This document shows positions 1 to 12,699 of a stretch of 34,704 nucleotides of DNA, piece by piece. The DNA is taken from contig CAJFUJ010000042.1 in the NCBI GenBank assembly GCA_904420185.1, positions 1-34,704 of the forward strand. The letters run 5' to 3'. How positions within the stretch are numbered: the first letter of the stretch is position 1; each line of letters starts with the position of its first letter. The stretch is from an uncultured Butyricicoccus sp. (GTDB taxonomy: Bacteria; Bacillota; Clostridia; Oscillospirales; Butyricicoccaceae). The translations under genes and the position numbers were made by a program. The notes below the pieces were generated by a model. That model saw only the letters and a program-made list of their open reading frames with translations. It did no database searches and was not told the origin of the DNA.

Positions 1-903
1 CCGCGCCTTGCTGCACCGGTTGCCGCCCAGCGGGATGTAGACGTAATCCCGGAACCAGGTGGACAGCGAAATGTGCCACCGCCGCCAAAATTCGGTGATC
101 GACCGGGAGATGTAGGGATAGTTGAAGTTCTCCAAAAAGTGAAACCCGAGCACCCGGCCCAGGCCGATGGCCATGTCCGAATAGCCGGAGAAATCAAAAT
201 AAATCTGGAATGTATACGCCAGCGCACCAAGCCAGGCGATGTCCCAAGTCAGCTGGCTTTCCGGCAAAGCGAACGCCCGGTCCGCCATCTGCCCCATGGC
301 GTTCGCCAGCAGCATTTTTTTGCCCAGGCCGATCATGAACCGGCGGATGCCGCCCGCGGCCTCGTCCAAGGACGAGCGCCGGCTGACAATCTCGCGCGCC
401 ACGGTCTGGTACCGCACAATCGGCCCTGCGATCAGCTGTGGGAACAGCGCCACATATAAGGCCACATGCAGCGGATTTTTTTGCACCGGCGCATCGCCGC
501 GCGCCACGTCGATCACATAGCTCAGCCCCTGGAAGGTGAAAAACGAGATGCCGATGGGCAGCACGATTTCCGGGACCGGCCACGCCAAGCCGAACAACTG
601 GTTCGCGCTGGAAACAAGCAGCATGGCGTACTTAAAATAGACGAGCAGCCCCAGCCCCACAACGCTGGCCAGCGCCACGCCCAGCCGTTTTCGGCGGACG
701 GCAACCATGCCGCAGACATAGTTCACGCCGATCGAAAGCAGCATGACAAACACAAACACCGGCTCGCCCCAGGCGTAAAACAGCAGGCTGAACAACAGCA
801 AAATGTTGTTCCGCGTTTCGCGGAACCGTTCGGGCACCGCGAAATACAGCAAAAAAAGAACCGGCAGAAAGACAAACAAAAAGATACAGCTGCTAAACGT
901 CAT
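1..903 (-). CDS. MBOAT family O-acyltransferase (AlgI-like), 5' part only
   Basis: Membrane-bound O-acyltransferase of the AlgI/PatA/DltB-like group, which moves acyl (usually acetyl) groups onto extracytoplasmic polysaccharides together with a partner transferase. The visible 301 residues start at an ATG (903-901) preceded by AGGAG and run off the left edge, so roughly the last third is missing. The chain is strongly hydrophobic with several membrane segments. The diagnostic family stretch near residues 270-295 is present: EFWRRWHISLSTWFRDY followed by VYIPLGGNR, with the conserved histidine at about 277. The second catalytic histidine of the family would lie outside the window. It follows rplL but a strong terminator separates them, so it is probably expressed separately. 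The polymer it modifies cannot be told from here. Confidence 0.9.
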   Translation of the reverse strand, partial: MTFSSCIFLFVFLPVLFLLYFAVPERFRETRNNILLLFSLLFYAWGEPVFVFVMLLSIGVNYVCGMVAVRRKRLGVALASVVGLGLLVYFKYAMLLVSSANQLFGLAWPVPEIVLPIGISFFTFQGLSYVIDVARGDAPVQKNPLHVALYVALFPQLIAGPIVRYQTVAREIVSRRSSLDEAAGGIRRFMIGLGKKMLLANAMGQMADRAFALPESQLTWDIAWLGALAYTFQIYFDFSGYSDMAIGLGRVLGFHFLENFNYPYISRSITEFWRRWHISLSTWFRDYVYIPLGGNRCSKAR

Positions 904-930
904 CGTTTCTCCTCATGCTTCCCCGCCGCA

Positions 931-962
931 AAGAAAAACGGACAGGCTGCGCCTGTCCGTTT
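931..962 (-). terminator. Intrinsic terminator after rplL
   Basis: Perfect inverted repeat AAACGGACAGG / CCTGTCCGTTT (936-946 and 952-962) with a short loop. On the minus strand it is followed by TTTTTCTTT, a classical U-tract. It sits 18 bases past the rplL stop and separates the ribosomal operon from the acyltransferase. Confidence 0.9.
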
Positions 963-980
963 GAAGCGGCAAAGTAAAGC

Positions 981-1349
981 TTACTTCAGGGTTACCTTTG
1001 CGCCAGCCTCTTCCAGCTGCGCCTTGATGGACTCCGCATCCTCCTTGGAAGCGGCTTCCTTGATGATCGCCGGCGCGCCGTCTACCTTCTCCTTGGCCTC
1101 CTTCAGGCCCAGGCCGGTGATCGCGCGGACAACCTTGATGACGTTGATCTTGGAAGAACCAGCATCGGTCAGCTCGACGTCGAACTCGGTCTTCTCCTCA
1201 GCAGCCGGAGCAGCAGCGCCGCCGCCTGCACCTGCAACAGCAACCGGCATCGCCGATACGCCAAACTCTTCCTCCAGAGCCTTTACCAGCTCAGCCAGCT
1301 CCAGGACCTTCAGGCCCTTTACGCCTTCCATAATCTCTGCAACAGTCAT
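981..1349 (-). CDS. rplL: Ribosomal protein bL12 (L7/L12)
   Basis: Stalk protein of the 50S subunit that recruits and stimulates translation factor GTPases. It is 122 residues, the normal size. The N-terminal dimerisation helix (residues 1-32, [20 protein letters not shown]) is followed by the flexible Ala/Gly hinge (about 35-52, [18 protein letters not shown]). The C-terminal factor-binding domain (about 55-122) has the family pattern [20 protein letters not shown] and ends KVTLK. It lies 50 bases after rplJ in the same transcript and ends at a strong terminator, so L10 and L12 are made from one autoregulated mRNA. Confidence 0.98.
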   Translation of the reverse strand: MTVAEIMEGVKGLKVLELAELVKALEEEFGVSAMPVAVAGAGGGAAAPAAEEKTEFDVELTDAGSSKINVIKVVRAITGLGLKEAKEKVDGAPAIIKEAASKEDAESIKAQLEEAGAKVTLK

Positions 1350-1399
1350 GGTATAAAACCTCCATTTTTCAAATTTAAAAATTTTATGAAACGCTGCAA

Positions 1400-1966
1400 T
1401 TACTCAGCAGCAACCTCAGCGGCAGCGGCCTCCTTGGGCGCCACCAGCGTGGAAACCAGGGCTTCCCCGTCCTCAGTCTTTTTGGCGATATTGTCAAGCG
1501 CAATAACCAGCTGGGTAATCGGGAAGTTGAAGCCATAGAGCACCTGGGCAATGAGGCCCTCGCGGCTGGGCATCTCGGCCAGCTTGAGCACCTCGGCGGC
1601 AGGGATCGCCTCGCCCTCCAGGTAACCGGCCTTGATCTTGAAGTTGTCGTGCTTCTTGGCGTACTCATTGAGGATCTTGGCGGCGGAGACCACGTCGTCG
1701 CCCGTGCTGATGGCCAGCGCGGTGGTGCCATTGAGGTGCTCCTCAAACGCGTCGAAGCCCAGCTCCTTTGCGGCAAAGCGCAGCATCGTGTTCTTGATAA
1801 CCGCGTACTCAACGCCGGCTTCACGCAGCTCACGGCGGAGCTTGGTGTCGTCCTCAACGTTGATGCCCTTGTAATCCACCAGCACACCGGCCGGGGAATT
1901 CTTGATCTTCTCTACCAAAGAAGCGACCAGAGCCTTCTTTTCTTCCAGAATCTTTGCATTCGGCAT
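1400..1966 (-). CDS. rplJ: Ribosomal protein uL10
   Basis: L10 anchors the L12 dimers to 23S rRNA at the GTPase-associated centre. The 188-residue product starts [20 protein letters not shown] and carries the usual core [20 protein letters not shown] and [14 protein letters not shown]. It is somewhat longer than the common 165-175 residues; the extra is an Ala/Glu-rich C-terminal tail that belongs to the L12-binding end. The ATG is preceded by GGAGGTG at good spacing. Expression is under the L10 leader and attenuator just upstream, to which L10 (with L12) binds in the known autoregulation of this operon. Confidence 0.98.
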   Translation of the reverse strand: MPNAKILEEKKALVASLVEKIKNSPAGVLVDYKGINVEDDTKLRRELREAGVEYAVIKNTMLRFAAKELGFDAFEEHLNGTTALAISTGDDVVSAAKILNEYAKKHDNFKIKAGYLEGEAIPAAEVLKLAEMPSREGLIAQVLYGFNFPITQLVIALDNIAKKTEDGEALVSTLVAPKEAAAAEVAAE

Positions 1967-1980
1967 CTTGTTTCACCTCC

Positions 1981-2018
1981 AAAAATAAAAGTCCTCTTGT
2001 ACAAAGACACAAGAGGAC
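1981..2018 (-). terminator. Attenuator hairpin in the rplJ leader
   Basis: Inverted repeat GTCCTCTTGT / ACAAGAGGAC (1991-2000 and 2009-2018). On the minus strand it is followed by TTTTATTTTT. It stands between the L10 leader and the rplJ ribosome site, so it is a premature intrinsic terminator rather than an operon end. Confidence 0.85.
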
Positions 2019-2107
2019 ACAAAATGAACCAATCATCCATGTGCTGACCTCGGCGGGCGGCATAGAACCTTTGAGACCTTGCGGTCACCAGCTGTCTTTG
2101 ACCAAGC
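2019..2107 (-). promoter_or_regulatory. Ribosomal protein L10 leader RNA
   Basis: Structured 5' leader of rplJ-rplL. Read on the minus strand it has the family signature pieces AGACAGCTGGTGACC, CGCAAGG and the purine/GC block TGCCGCCCGCCGAGGTC, in the right order and just upstream of an attenuator. In the family, excess L10(L12) binds this RNA and lowers expression of its own operon. The call rests on motif order and position; a covariance search was not run. Confidence 0.8.
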
Positions 2108-2113
2108 TATTAT

Positions 2114-2142
2114 AGTATAGCTGCCGCGCCGGGACTTGTCAA
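2114..2142 (-). promoter_or_regulatory. Sigma-A promoter of rplJ-rplL
   Basis: Minus strand TTGACA (2142-2137), 17-base spacer, TATACT (2119-2114). The -35 box is only about 20 bases past the uvrA stop codon, and no terminator hairpin is seen between them. Confidence 0.9.
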
Positions 2143-2162
2143 GCATTTTTTCGGTTTTTCCC

Positions 2163-4985
<2,823 letters not shown>

Positions 4986-5027
4986 TGCATTCCCCTTCAT
5001 TGATTTTTATGGCCGCTGTGCGGCCTT

Positions 5028-5825
5028 TCACATAAACAGCTTGGGCTCGGCCCGCCGGGCGTATCCCAGCTCCAGCTCTTCCTTATGATATAAGTATCCC
5101 GGATCGTCGAAATATTTTGCACCCTTGGGGCATTTTTTCTCGCACGCACAGCATTTGATGCAGATGCCGTTTACCGTTTCCGGATGCTCCCGGTCAATCG
5201 AACCCATGGGACATACGTCCACGCACACGCCGCAGCCGTCGCATTTTTCCAGATCGGTCTTGGGTTTGACCTTGAGGATGTTGATGGGCGTGCCTTTGCG
5301 GTCACGCGGGGTATAGTAGGGCCGCAGTGGCGTGCAGCCTTCGACCTGTGCGGGCGTGGTGTAGGCCCCTCGGGTCAATTTTTCGCCCACCTGCGCTGCA
5401 AACTCCTGTGCGAGCTGCAAATCGGCTGCGTCCGGCCGGCCGGCGGCCAGGGTGCGGGAAAAGGCGTGTTCGCCGACAAAGGCCGCACCTGCAATGGTGT
5501 GGAAGCCGTCCGCCTCCAGGATGTCGCGCAGTTCGATGAGACCGTCGTCAAAGTTGCGGTTGCCGAACAGGACGACCGGCACGGCCAACGCGCCCTTGCC
5601 CTCGATGGTCCCCAGGTACTTGAGCAGCACGTTGGGCACCCGTCCGGCGTAGACCGGCGTGCCGAACACGACCAGGTCATCCGGCCCAAAGATCCTGCCC
5701 TGTTTGCGCGCCCCAGGTAGGGTGAAATCGACCACCGCATATTGCGGGTCAAGCGTTTGCGCAATCGTGCGGACGATTTTTTCGGTTGTCCCAGTCGCGC
5801 TCCAATACATTGCCGTCACTTTCAT
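5028..5825 (-). CDS. EFR1-type flavodoxin domain / 2x[4Fe-4S] ferredoxin protein
   Basis: A two-domain redox protein of 265 residues. Residues 1-150 are flavodoxin-like: an FMN phosphate-binding loop, WSATGTTEK (8-16), then [14 protein letters not shown]. Residues 190-235 hold two [4Fe-4S] ferredoxin motifs, [12 protein letters not shown] (C195, 198, 201, 205) and [12 protein letters not shown] (C222, 225, 228, 232). This is the arrangement of the EFR1 family; its electron donor and acceptor are unknown. An upstream in-frame start exists (5897), but the ATG at 5825 has GAGGAGGG in front and begins exactly at the flavodoxin strand, so it is preferred. The gene lies 16 bases after uvrB and 42 before uvrA, so it should be co-transcribed with the repair genes. 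Cytosolic; no signal peptide. Confidence 0.9.
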   Translation of the reverse strand: MKVTAMYWSATGTTEKIVRTIAQTLDPQYAVVDFTLPGARKQGRIFGPDDLVVFGTPVYAGRVPNVLLKYLGTIEGKGALAVPVVLFGNRNFDDGLIELRDILEADGFHTIAGAAFVGEHAFSRTLAAGRPDAADLQLAQEFAAQVGEKLTRGAYTTPAQVEGCTPLRPYYTPRDRKGTPINILKVKPKTDLEKCDGCGVCVDVCPMGSIDREHPETVNGICIKCCACEKKCPKGAKYFDDPGYLYHKEELELGYARRAEPKLFM

Positions 5826-5841
5826 AGCATGTCCCTCCTCT

Positions 5842-7842
<2,001 letters not shown>

Positions 7843-7861
7843 TAGGCTGCCTCCTCTCCAA

Positions 7862-8578
7862 TCATTCCTGTTCCGCCAGTGGCTCTTTCTTTTGCTTATT
7901 CATCGCCGACAAAATGGAGCTGTACTCCTTTTCTACAACAACGATGTGGTCCCGCAGCCGGATTCCCAAATTGCTCAGGAGGTTCCGTATTTGGATGGTT
8001 ACCTCCATGTCTTGTCTGCTGGGAACCGCCTTGCCGCCCGGATGGTTGTGCGCGATAATCAGATCGGCTGCGCAGGAATGTAACGCAAATTCCACAATTT
8101 TGCGCATATTGACCTCTGTCGTGCGGACGGAACCTCTGCTGACCTCCTTCACGCCCATCACCCGGCCTTTGCCGTCAATGGCGAACACGATCATACACTC
8201 TTCTTTCATGCCCAAGAAATACGGAACCACATACTGCCCAATCGTCTCATCGTCTATCAGCCGTATCCCTTTGGTCTCTTGTTCGTTCTTATCCAGGGCG
8301 TACCGGCGGATCAGTTCGTGCAGAAAGCTGAGCAACAGCACAGAATTTTCACCCATCCCCTGCACTTCTTTCAGCTGGCTAGGGGAAGCATCCAGCGCGC
8401 CATGCAAGCTCCCAAAGGTATGAATCAGGCGATGCGCAATCGGATTTGTGTCCACTCGTGGCATTGCAAAATATAGCAGCATCTCCAACGTTTCATGGTC
8501 GAGCATACCCTCCAATCCCTGTTTCCAAAACCTTTCCCGCATCCGTTTGCGATGATTGCGGTGTATTGACTCGCTCAT
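7862..8578 (-). CDS. radC: RadC-like JAB/MPN domain protein
   Basis: Member of the RadC (UPF0758) family, 238 residues. The N-terminal third has a helix-hairpin-helix-like stretch (about 55-80, [22 protein letters not shown]). The C-terminal JAB metalloprotease-like domain carries the full JAMM pattern H177-x-H179-x7-S187-x2-D190 ([15 protein letters not shown]), with acidic residues near 126-127 as the likely glutamate. The biochemical role of RadC is not settled; the old link to radiation repair was withdrawn for E. coli. Its place just before uvrB fits a repair context. The start ATG has GAGGAGAGC in front. Confidence 0.93.
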   Translation of the reverse strand: MSESIHRNHRKRMRERFWKQGLEGMLDHETLEMLLYFAMPRVDTNPIAHRLIHTFGSLHGALDASPSQLKEVQGMGENSVLLLSFLHELIRRYALDKNEQETKGIRLIDDETIGQYVVPYFLGMKEECMIVFAIDGKGRVMGVKEVSRGSVRTTEVNMRKIVEFALHSCAADLIIAHNHPGGKAVPSRQDMEVTIQIRNLLSNLGIRLRDHIVVVEKEYSSILSAMNKQKKEPLAEQE

Positions 8579-8621
8579 AAGCTCTCCTCACACAAAACCG
8601 TGGCTGCTTTTGGGCAACCGA

Positions 8622-9227
8622 TTAAACGTCACATCGAACACGGGCCGACGCTTGCTCCAACGCCCGGGTGCAAACTGCGCTATCCCGCAGCGCCGGGAAA
8701 GGCACGGTGGGCTGGGGGGCACTGTCATGGGCACGCAGCTGCTTGCCCATCCACAACACATCCCGCCACTGGCCGAACTTATACATACTATTTTGATAAG
8801 CCCCCGAAATAATAAACCCCATCGATTTATGAAACTTCATACTGCGCTCGTTGGGCGAGGTAATACCCACAAAGATATTATAGTATCCCTGCATCCGCAG
8901 CAGCTCAAACAGCGCTTCATACAGGGCGCTGGCAATGCCACGCCGGTGGAACTCCGGCGCAACATAGATCGACGTTTCCACCGACCACTGGTATGCAGCG
9001 CGCGTCCGGTGGGGCGAGGCGTAGCCGTACCCGGCGATTTTGCCGTCAATCTCGCAGGCCAGCCAAGGCAACTTGGCTGTGACCTGGCGGATACGCGTGC
9101 AAAACTCTTCCAAACTGGGCGCTTCATATTCCGAAGAAACGGTGGTCTGTTCCACATAGGGCGCATAAATCGCTAACATTGCCGGAGCGTCCGCAGGCGT
9201 TGCCGGGCGGATGTGCACAGTGTTCAT
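8622..9227 (-). CDS. GNAT N-acetyltransferase, phosphinothricin acetyltransferase-like
   Basis: GCN5-related acetyltransferase of 201 residues using acetyl-CoA. The opening IRPATPADAPAMLAIYAPYV and the block TSIYVAPEFHRRGIASAL (motif A with the pyrophosphate-binding loop HRRGIA, 94-99) are typical of the phosphinothricin/methionine sulfoximine acetyltransferase branch, as is the later SPNERSMKFHKSMGF. True substrates in such organisms are often unknown amines or amino-acid analogues. The last 30 residues are longer than usual and low in recognisable features. It is first in the minus-strand unit that continues 43 bases later with radC, uvrB and uvrA. Confidence 0.88.
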   Translation of the reverse strand: MNTVHIRPATPADAPAMLAIYAPYVEQTTVSSEYEAPSLEEFCTRIRQVTAKLPWLACEIDGKIAGYGYASPHRTRAAYQWSVETSIYVAPEFHRRGIASALYEALFELLRMQGYYNIFVGITSPNERSMKFHKSMGFIISGAYQNSMYKFGQWRDVLWMGKQLRAHDSAPQPTVPFPALRDSAVCTRALEQASARVRCDV

Positions 9228-9278
9228 GGTTTACCGGCTCCTTTACGCCGCCAAACGGCGGTTTGATTTGCTTTTCTT

Positions 9279-9307
9279 ATTATACGCGCTCCACGCCCTG
9301 TCGGCAA
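9279..9307 (-). promoter_or_regulatory. Sigma-A promoter of the GNAT-radC-uvrB-uvrA unit
   Basis: Minus strand TTGCCG (9307-9302), 17-base spacer, TATAAT (9284-9279). The short leader contains a small GC hairpin (CCGCC GTTT GGCGG, about 9248-9261) before AAAGGAG. I see no clear LexA-type GAAC-N4-GTTC box here. Confidence 0.8.
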
Positions 9308-9362
9308 GAGGCTCCCTCTGGATTTTGCGCTGTTTTCTATTCCAAACCGGCCCGCTTGCAAT

Positions 9363-9391
9363 TTGCCAACCCCCTGTTCGTATGCTACAAT
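9363..9391 (+). promoter_or_regulatory. Sigma-A promoter of the DUF4364 gene
   Basis: TTGCCA (9363-9368), 17-base spacer, TACAAT (9386-9391). In the leader a 6-base inverted repeat GCGCCA/TGGCGC (9410-9415, 9423-9428) precedes the ribosome site. Confidence 0.75.
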
Positions 9392-9452
9392 AGGGATAAA
9401 TCAATTGATGCGCCAGCGTTTGTGGCGCTTGCCGTCTGGAAAGGGGCGCTTT

Positions 9453-9980
9453 ATGGCACGACATGGTTTTATTCGCACAAAAGAAGAAATTAAATTCCTG
9501 ATCCTTTACGCGGCCGGGTATCTGCCCTTTCCGGTGGACTGGGACGCGCTGGTTGACCTTTGTACCTGGTGCGACGAGGGCTTTGGCTTTTTTGAGCTCA
9601 AAGAAGCGTTTGACGAGTTGCTTGCTTCCGGGCATATGGCCGAACCCACGCCTGGCCGCTATGCAGTCACCGAAAAGGGCCGGGAAACTGCGTCGCTCTT
9701 TGAGCGCAACCTGCCCTACTCGGTGCGTGAGGCGGCCGAACAATCGGCGCTCCGGGTTGTGCAGCAGCTGCGGCGGGACGCGGCCATTTCCACCCATATC
9801 GAGACGCTCTCTGACCAAGACTTGGTTGTGACCATGACCATGGAGGATGTGTTTTCCCTACAAATGCATGTGGTCAACCAGCGGCAGGCCGAGTTGCTCG
9901 CCCGCAATTTCCGTGCCGGCGCCGAGCACATCTATCAGGTCGTGCTTGGCGCCATGACAGAGGACTATTCTGAGCGCTGA
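9453..9980 (+). CDS. DUF4364 family protein (probable winged-helix regulator)
   Basis: A 175-residue soluble protein of the DUF4364 family, common in Clostridia and of unproven function. The N-terminal half reads like a winged helix: IRTKEEIKFLILYAAGYLP, then a helix-rich part with EALKEAFDELLASGH-like spacing, then GRYAVTEKGRETASLFE, which is the wing typical of transcription regulators. The C-terminal half is a mixed region (LRRDAAISTHIE... VTMTMEDVFSLQMHVVN). The start at 9453 is chosen over an in-frame ATG 90 bases upstream because GGAAAGGGG lies before it and because the promoter at 9363-9391 would leave the upstream start untranscribed. Confidence 0.85.
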   Translation: MARHGFIRTKEEIKFLILYAAGYLPFPVDWDALVDLCTWCDEGFGFFELKEAFDELLASGHMAEPTPGRYAVTEKGRETASLFERNLPYSVREAAEQSALRVVQQLRRDAAISTHIETLSDQDLVVTMTMEDVFSLQMHVVNQRQAELLARNFRAGAEHIYQVVLGAMTEDYSER

Positions 9981-10043
9981 TCCCTGCCGCATGTCCCGGC
10001 GTTTTCCCCAAGAAAGCGTGCACAAGTTTGGTCGGACTGCCGC

Positions 10044-10072
10044 TTGATTTTGGCTGCAAAACCCGGTACGAT
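10044..10072 (+). promoter_or_regulatory. Probable promoter of the aconitase X genes
   Basis: TTGATT (10044-10049), 17-base spacer, TACGAT (10067-10072). It lies about 80 bases before the start codon and after the DUF4364 stop. Strength is moderate because the -10 box is off consensus. Confidence 0.6.
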
Positions 10073-10151
10073 GAATATGTTATCGCACGCCGGGCTGGTC
10101 TGCCCACAGCGGCGCTTACATCAATTTTGGAAGAACAAAGGGGGCGCTTAG

Positions 10152-11420
10152 ATGCGGCTTACGGAATATGAAAAAGAACTGCTGGACGGCAAGCATGGCG
10201 AGGCCGTCCAAATGGCGATGCGGGTCCTTTGTGACCTAGGAGAATACTACGGCGCAGAAGAGTTCGTAGAAATCGTGGCCTGCCACGACGACAGCACAGT
10301 CTATTTTGGCGAAGCCCAGGTGGCCTTTGCCGAGCACCTGGCTGCGCTCGGCGCACAGTTTGCCGTCCCCACCTCCACCAACGCCTGCGCGCTGGACATG
10401 GAGCGCTGGTCCCGGCAGCGGCACGACGCGACGGTTTTGTCGGCCACCCGCCGCATTGAAGCCTCCCATTTGAAGATGGGCGCGATCCCCTCCTGGACGT
10501 GTGCGCCTTACCAAACCGGTTTTTCTCCTTTCTTTGGCGCGCAAGTGGCCTTTGCTGAGTCCAATGTCATCGCGTTTATGAACTCGGTCGTCGGCGCACG
10601 TACCAATCGTTACGCCGGTCCGCTTGAGCTCTTGTGCGGCATTGCCGGGCGTGCACCCTATTTTGGCTTGCACAAAACCGAAAACCGGTATGCACAGGGT
10701 CTGGTTGTCCTAGACGAAACCCTGCCAGACAACCTATTTGATGATCCTAGTATGTTCAATTATGTCGCCTATGCTTATGGTAAAATCGTCGGCGACCGGG
10801 TTTGGGCGCTGCAAGGCCTGCCCAAAAACAAGATCACCATGGACAACCTCAAACAGTTCAGCGCAACGGCTGCCTCTTCGGGTGGCATCGCATTGTTCCA
10901 CCTCATCGGTATCACGCCCGAGGCCCAGACCTTGGACATGGCCTTTGGCGGCAAACTGCCTCAGGAAACCGTGGTTTTGGGCCGGCGGGAGCTGGAGGAT
11001 GCGGCTGCCAGCCTTTGCTGTGTAACCGGCGCTGGTCCTATCGATCTGGTATCTTTGGGTTGCCCGCATTTTTCCTATGCCGAGCTGCAAACGCTCGAGC
11101 AGCTCTTTGCCGGGCGACGGGTACATCCGCAAACCGCAGCCTGGGTGTTTACCAACCGCGCAAGCTATGCACAAGCTGAATCCAGCGGCCTGCTCGACCG
11201 CATCAAGGCGCTAGGCGTGCAGGTGTTCTCTGACGGCTGCTTGATGGAATATCCCACCGCAGCCTGGGGGACCCGTTCAATTATGACCAACTCGGGCAAA
11301 TTTGCCACCTACTGTTTTAACAAAGTCGGCATCCATCCGGTCTTCGGCAATCTCCACGACTGTGTGGAAACTGCGGTTTCAGGCCAAGCGGTGCAAAGGG
11401 GGTTGCCATGGAACGATTGA
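10152..11420 (+). CDS. Aconitase X large (catalytic) subunit
   Basis: Catalytic part of aconitase X (DUF521), an iron-sulfur dehydratase family. Characterised bacterial members dehydrate cis-3-hydroxy-L-proline and archaeal split members dehydrate mevalonate 5-phosphate; the substrate here is not shown. The 422-residue chain begins LTEYEKELLDGKHGEAVQ, the standard family opening. Cysteines suited to cluster binding include C117 (SWTCAPYQTG), C304 (SLGCPHFSYAEL), C363 (DGCLMEYP) and C388. No proline racemase, hydroxyproline or mevalonate gene is nearby, so context does not choose between activities. The start ATG follows AAAGGGGG. The 3' end overlaps the small-subunit gene by 13 bases, meaning translational coupling. 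Confidence 0.9.
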   Translation: MRLTEYEKELLDGKHGEAVQMAMRVLCDLGEYYGAEEFVEIVACHDDSTVYFGEAQVAFAEHLAALGAQFAVPTSTNACALDMERWSRQRHDATVLSATRRIEASHLKMGAIPSWTCAPYQTGFSPFFGAQVAFAESNVIAFMNSVVGARTNRYAGPLELLCGIAGRAPYFGLHKTENRYAQGLVVLDETLPDNLFDDPSMFNYVAYAYGKIVGDRVWALQGLPKNKITMDNLKQFSATAASSGGIALFHLIGITPEAQTLDMAFGGKLPQETVVLGRRELEDAAASLCCVTGAGPIDLVSLGCPHFSYAELQTLEQLFAGRRVHPQTAAWVFTNRASYAQAESSGLLDRIKALGVQVFSDGCLMEYPTAAWGTRSIMTNSGKFATYCFNKVGIHPVFGNLHDCVETAVSGQAVQRGLPWND

Positions 11421-11833
11421 TCGTACCTTGCCAAAATGTTGTAGCTGCATCCAAGCGGCTGGAGCTGGTGTATTCCAACGACTCTTTCAGCTTTGTCGGC
11501 GGCGTGAACATCCAAACCGGTGACATTTCCGATTACCGACACGCCAATTATCAGCAGAACATCACCGGCCGGGCCTTTGCTTTTCCCTTTGGCCGCGGCA
11601 GCAGTGGGGCTGGCCTGGTGCTCATGGAGATGCTTCGCTTGGGGACGGCGCCAGGCGCGATTCTGAACATCCACACCGACCCCGTCGTCCTGACCGGTCC
11701 GCTGATCTGCAAACATTTTTATGGGCAAATCCTTCCGGTTGTCAATTTATCTGCGGAGGATTATGCAAAACTGCAAGGCGCCAAGGAGGTCGAGCTGTTC
11801 GCCGACCGCGCCGAGCTGGCTATATACAAATAA
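11408..11833 (+). CDS. Aconitase X small (swivelling) subunit
   Basis: DUF126-type swivelling domain of aconitase X, 141 residues. It corresponds to the aconitase domain 4 that closes over the active site. The signature loop is FPFGRGSSGAGLVLMEM (about 60-76), where GRGSSG supplies catalytic or substrate-contact residues. It starts inside the large-subunit gene (ATG at 11408, with AAAGGGGG upstream), so the two chains are made in equal amounts. Many bacterial aconitase X enzymes fuse the two parts; here they are separate. A bidirectional terminator follows. Confidence 0.9.
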   Translation: MERLIVPCQNVVAASKRLELVYSNDSFSFVGGVNIQTGDISDYRHANYQQNITGRAFAFPFGRGSSGAGLVLMEMLRLGTAPGAILNIHTDPVVLTGPLICKHFYGQILPVVNLSAEDYAKLQGAKEVELFADRAELAIYK

Positions 11834-11892
11834 AAAGCATTCGGAGCCGGTAAACCGGCGCGTTGCACACCGAACATACCATAGCGACTTAC

Positions 11893-11943
11893 AAAATTGA
11901 CCCGCAAAAGAAGCAGCTTTGGCTTCCTTTGTGGGTCAATTTT
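11893..11943. terminator. Bidirectional intrinsic terminator
   Basis: Long stem AAAATTGACCC / GGGTCAATTTT (11893-11903 and 11933-11943), with inner pairing AAGC/GCTT, and T-rich flanks on both strands. It ends the aconitase X operon (plus) and the yhhQ operon (minus), which converge here. Confidence 0.88.
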
Positions 11944-11982
11944 TGCGCATGATCGTGAGCTGTTTTGCAACCGCTCGGTTTT

Positions 11983-12687
11983 TTATGATTTGATTTTTCC
12001 GGTCTCCTTAAAATGGCGTGCCAGGTAGACAATCGGCGTGTCGGCTAGCGATGTGACGATAAAAATCACATAACTTGTGCTGACAATGGACAGGATCGTT
12101 GGCAAGCTGTAGGTCCCCCAAAAGGCAAAGGCTGTGAATAAAAAAGAATTGAGCAGCTGGGAGACCAGCGTCGAACCGTTGTTGCGCAGCCACAAAAAGC
12201 GGCGTGAATCGCCAAACCGCTTGGCGGTAAAGCTCCACCAGGTGTGGTACAGCCACACATCAAAGATCTGCGCAATCGCATATACCACCAGGGAGGCCAG
12301 CATCATGCGCGGAGTATTGGAAAAAATAACTTGGAATGCCGGATGTACTTGGTCGTTCTGATTGACCTGGTAGAACAGCCAGGATTGCGACACCAAAATA
12401 AACAGCACCGAGGTGGCAATGCCGACATAAACCGCCTTGTTGGCGGCCGCCTTCCCCTCTGTTTCAGACAAGATATCGGTGACCAAAAAGGTGGTGGCAA
12501 AGAGAATGTTTCCAAGCGTCATCTCCATACCAAAGGCATCTACCAGCAGCAGCACCTCGATATTGGCTGCAATGGTGGCGAACACCGTAAAGCTATACAT
12601 CCCTGCCTTGCCAAACAGGCGATACCAAACCAGCACCGCCAAATACAACACCACTAGGGAACCAAGCAACAAAATTTCGTTTCGCAT
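11983..12687 (-). CDS. yhhQ: Queuosine precursor transporter, YhhQ/VUT family
   Basis: Inner-membrane vitamin-uptake-like transporter of the YhhQ family (PF02592-type), known to import queuosine precursors (preQ0/preQ1 or queuine). The 234 residues form about six hydrophobic segments. Family marks include VFATIAANIEVLLLVDAFGM, FLVTDILSETEGKAAANKAV, and IFDVWLYHTWW. Two ATGs lie 6 bases apart; the second (12687) is chosen since AAAGGAG stands 6 bases before it. It starts 12 bases after the radical SAM gene and shares its riboswitch-controlled transcript, which supports a queuosine role independently of homology. Confidence 0.92.
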   Translation of the reverse strand: MRNEILLLGSLVVLYLAVLVWYRLFGKAGMYSFTVFATIAANIEVLLLVDAFGMEMTLGNILFATTFLVTDILSETEGKAAANKAVYVGIATSVLFILVSQSWLFYQVNQNDQVHPAFQVIFSNTPRMMLASLVVYAIAQIFDVWLYHTWWSFTAKRFGDSRRFLWLRNNGSTLVSQLLNSFLFTAFAFWGTYSLPTILSIVSTSYVIFIVTSLADTPIVYLARHFKETGKIKS

Positions 12688-12699
12688 TTGCATCTCCTT

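Noticed and set aside
9228-9452. LexA (SOS) box controlling the uvr unit.
   Set aside because: No GAAC-N4-GTTC-like site is found near the promoter at 9279-9307 or before uvrB.
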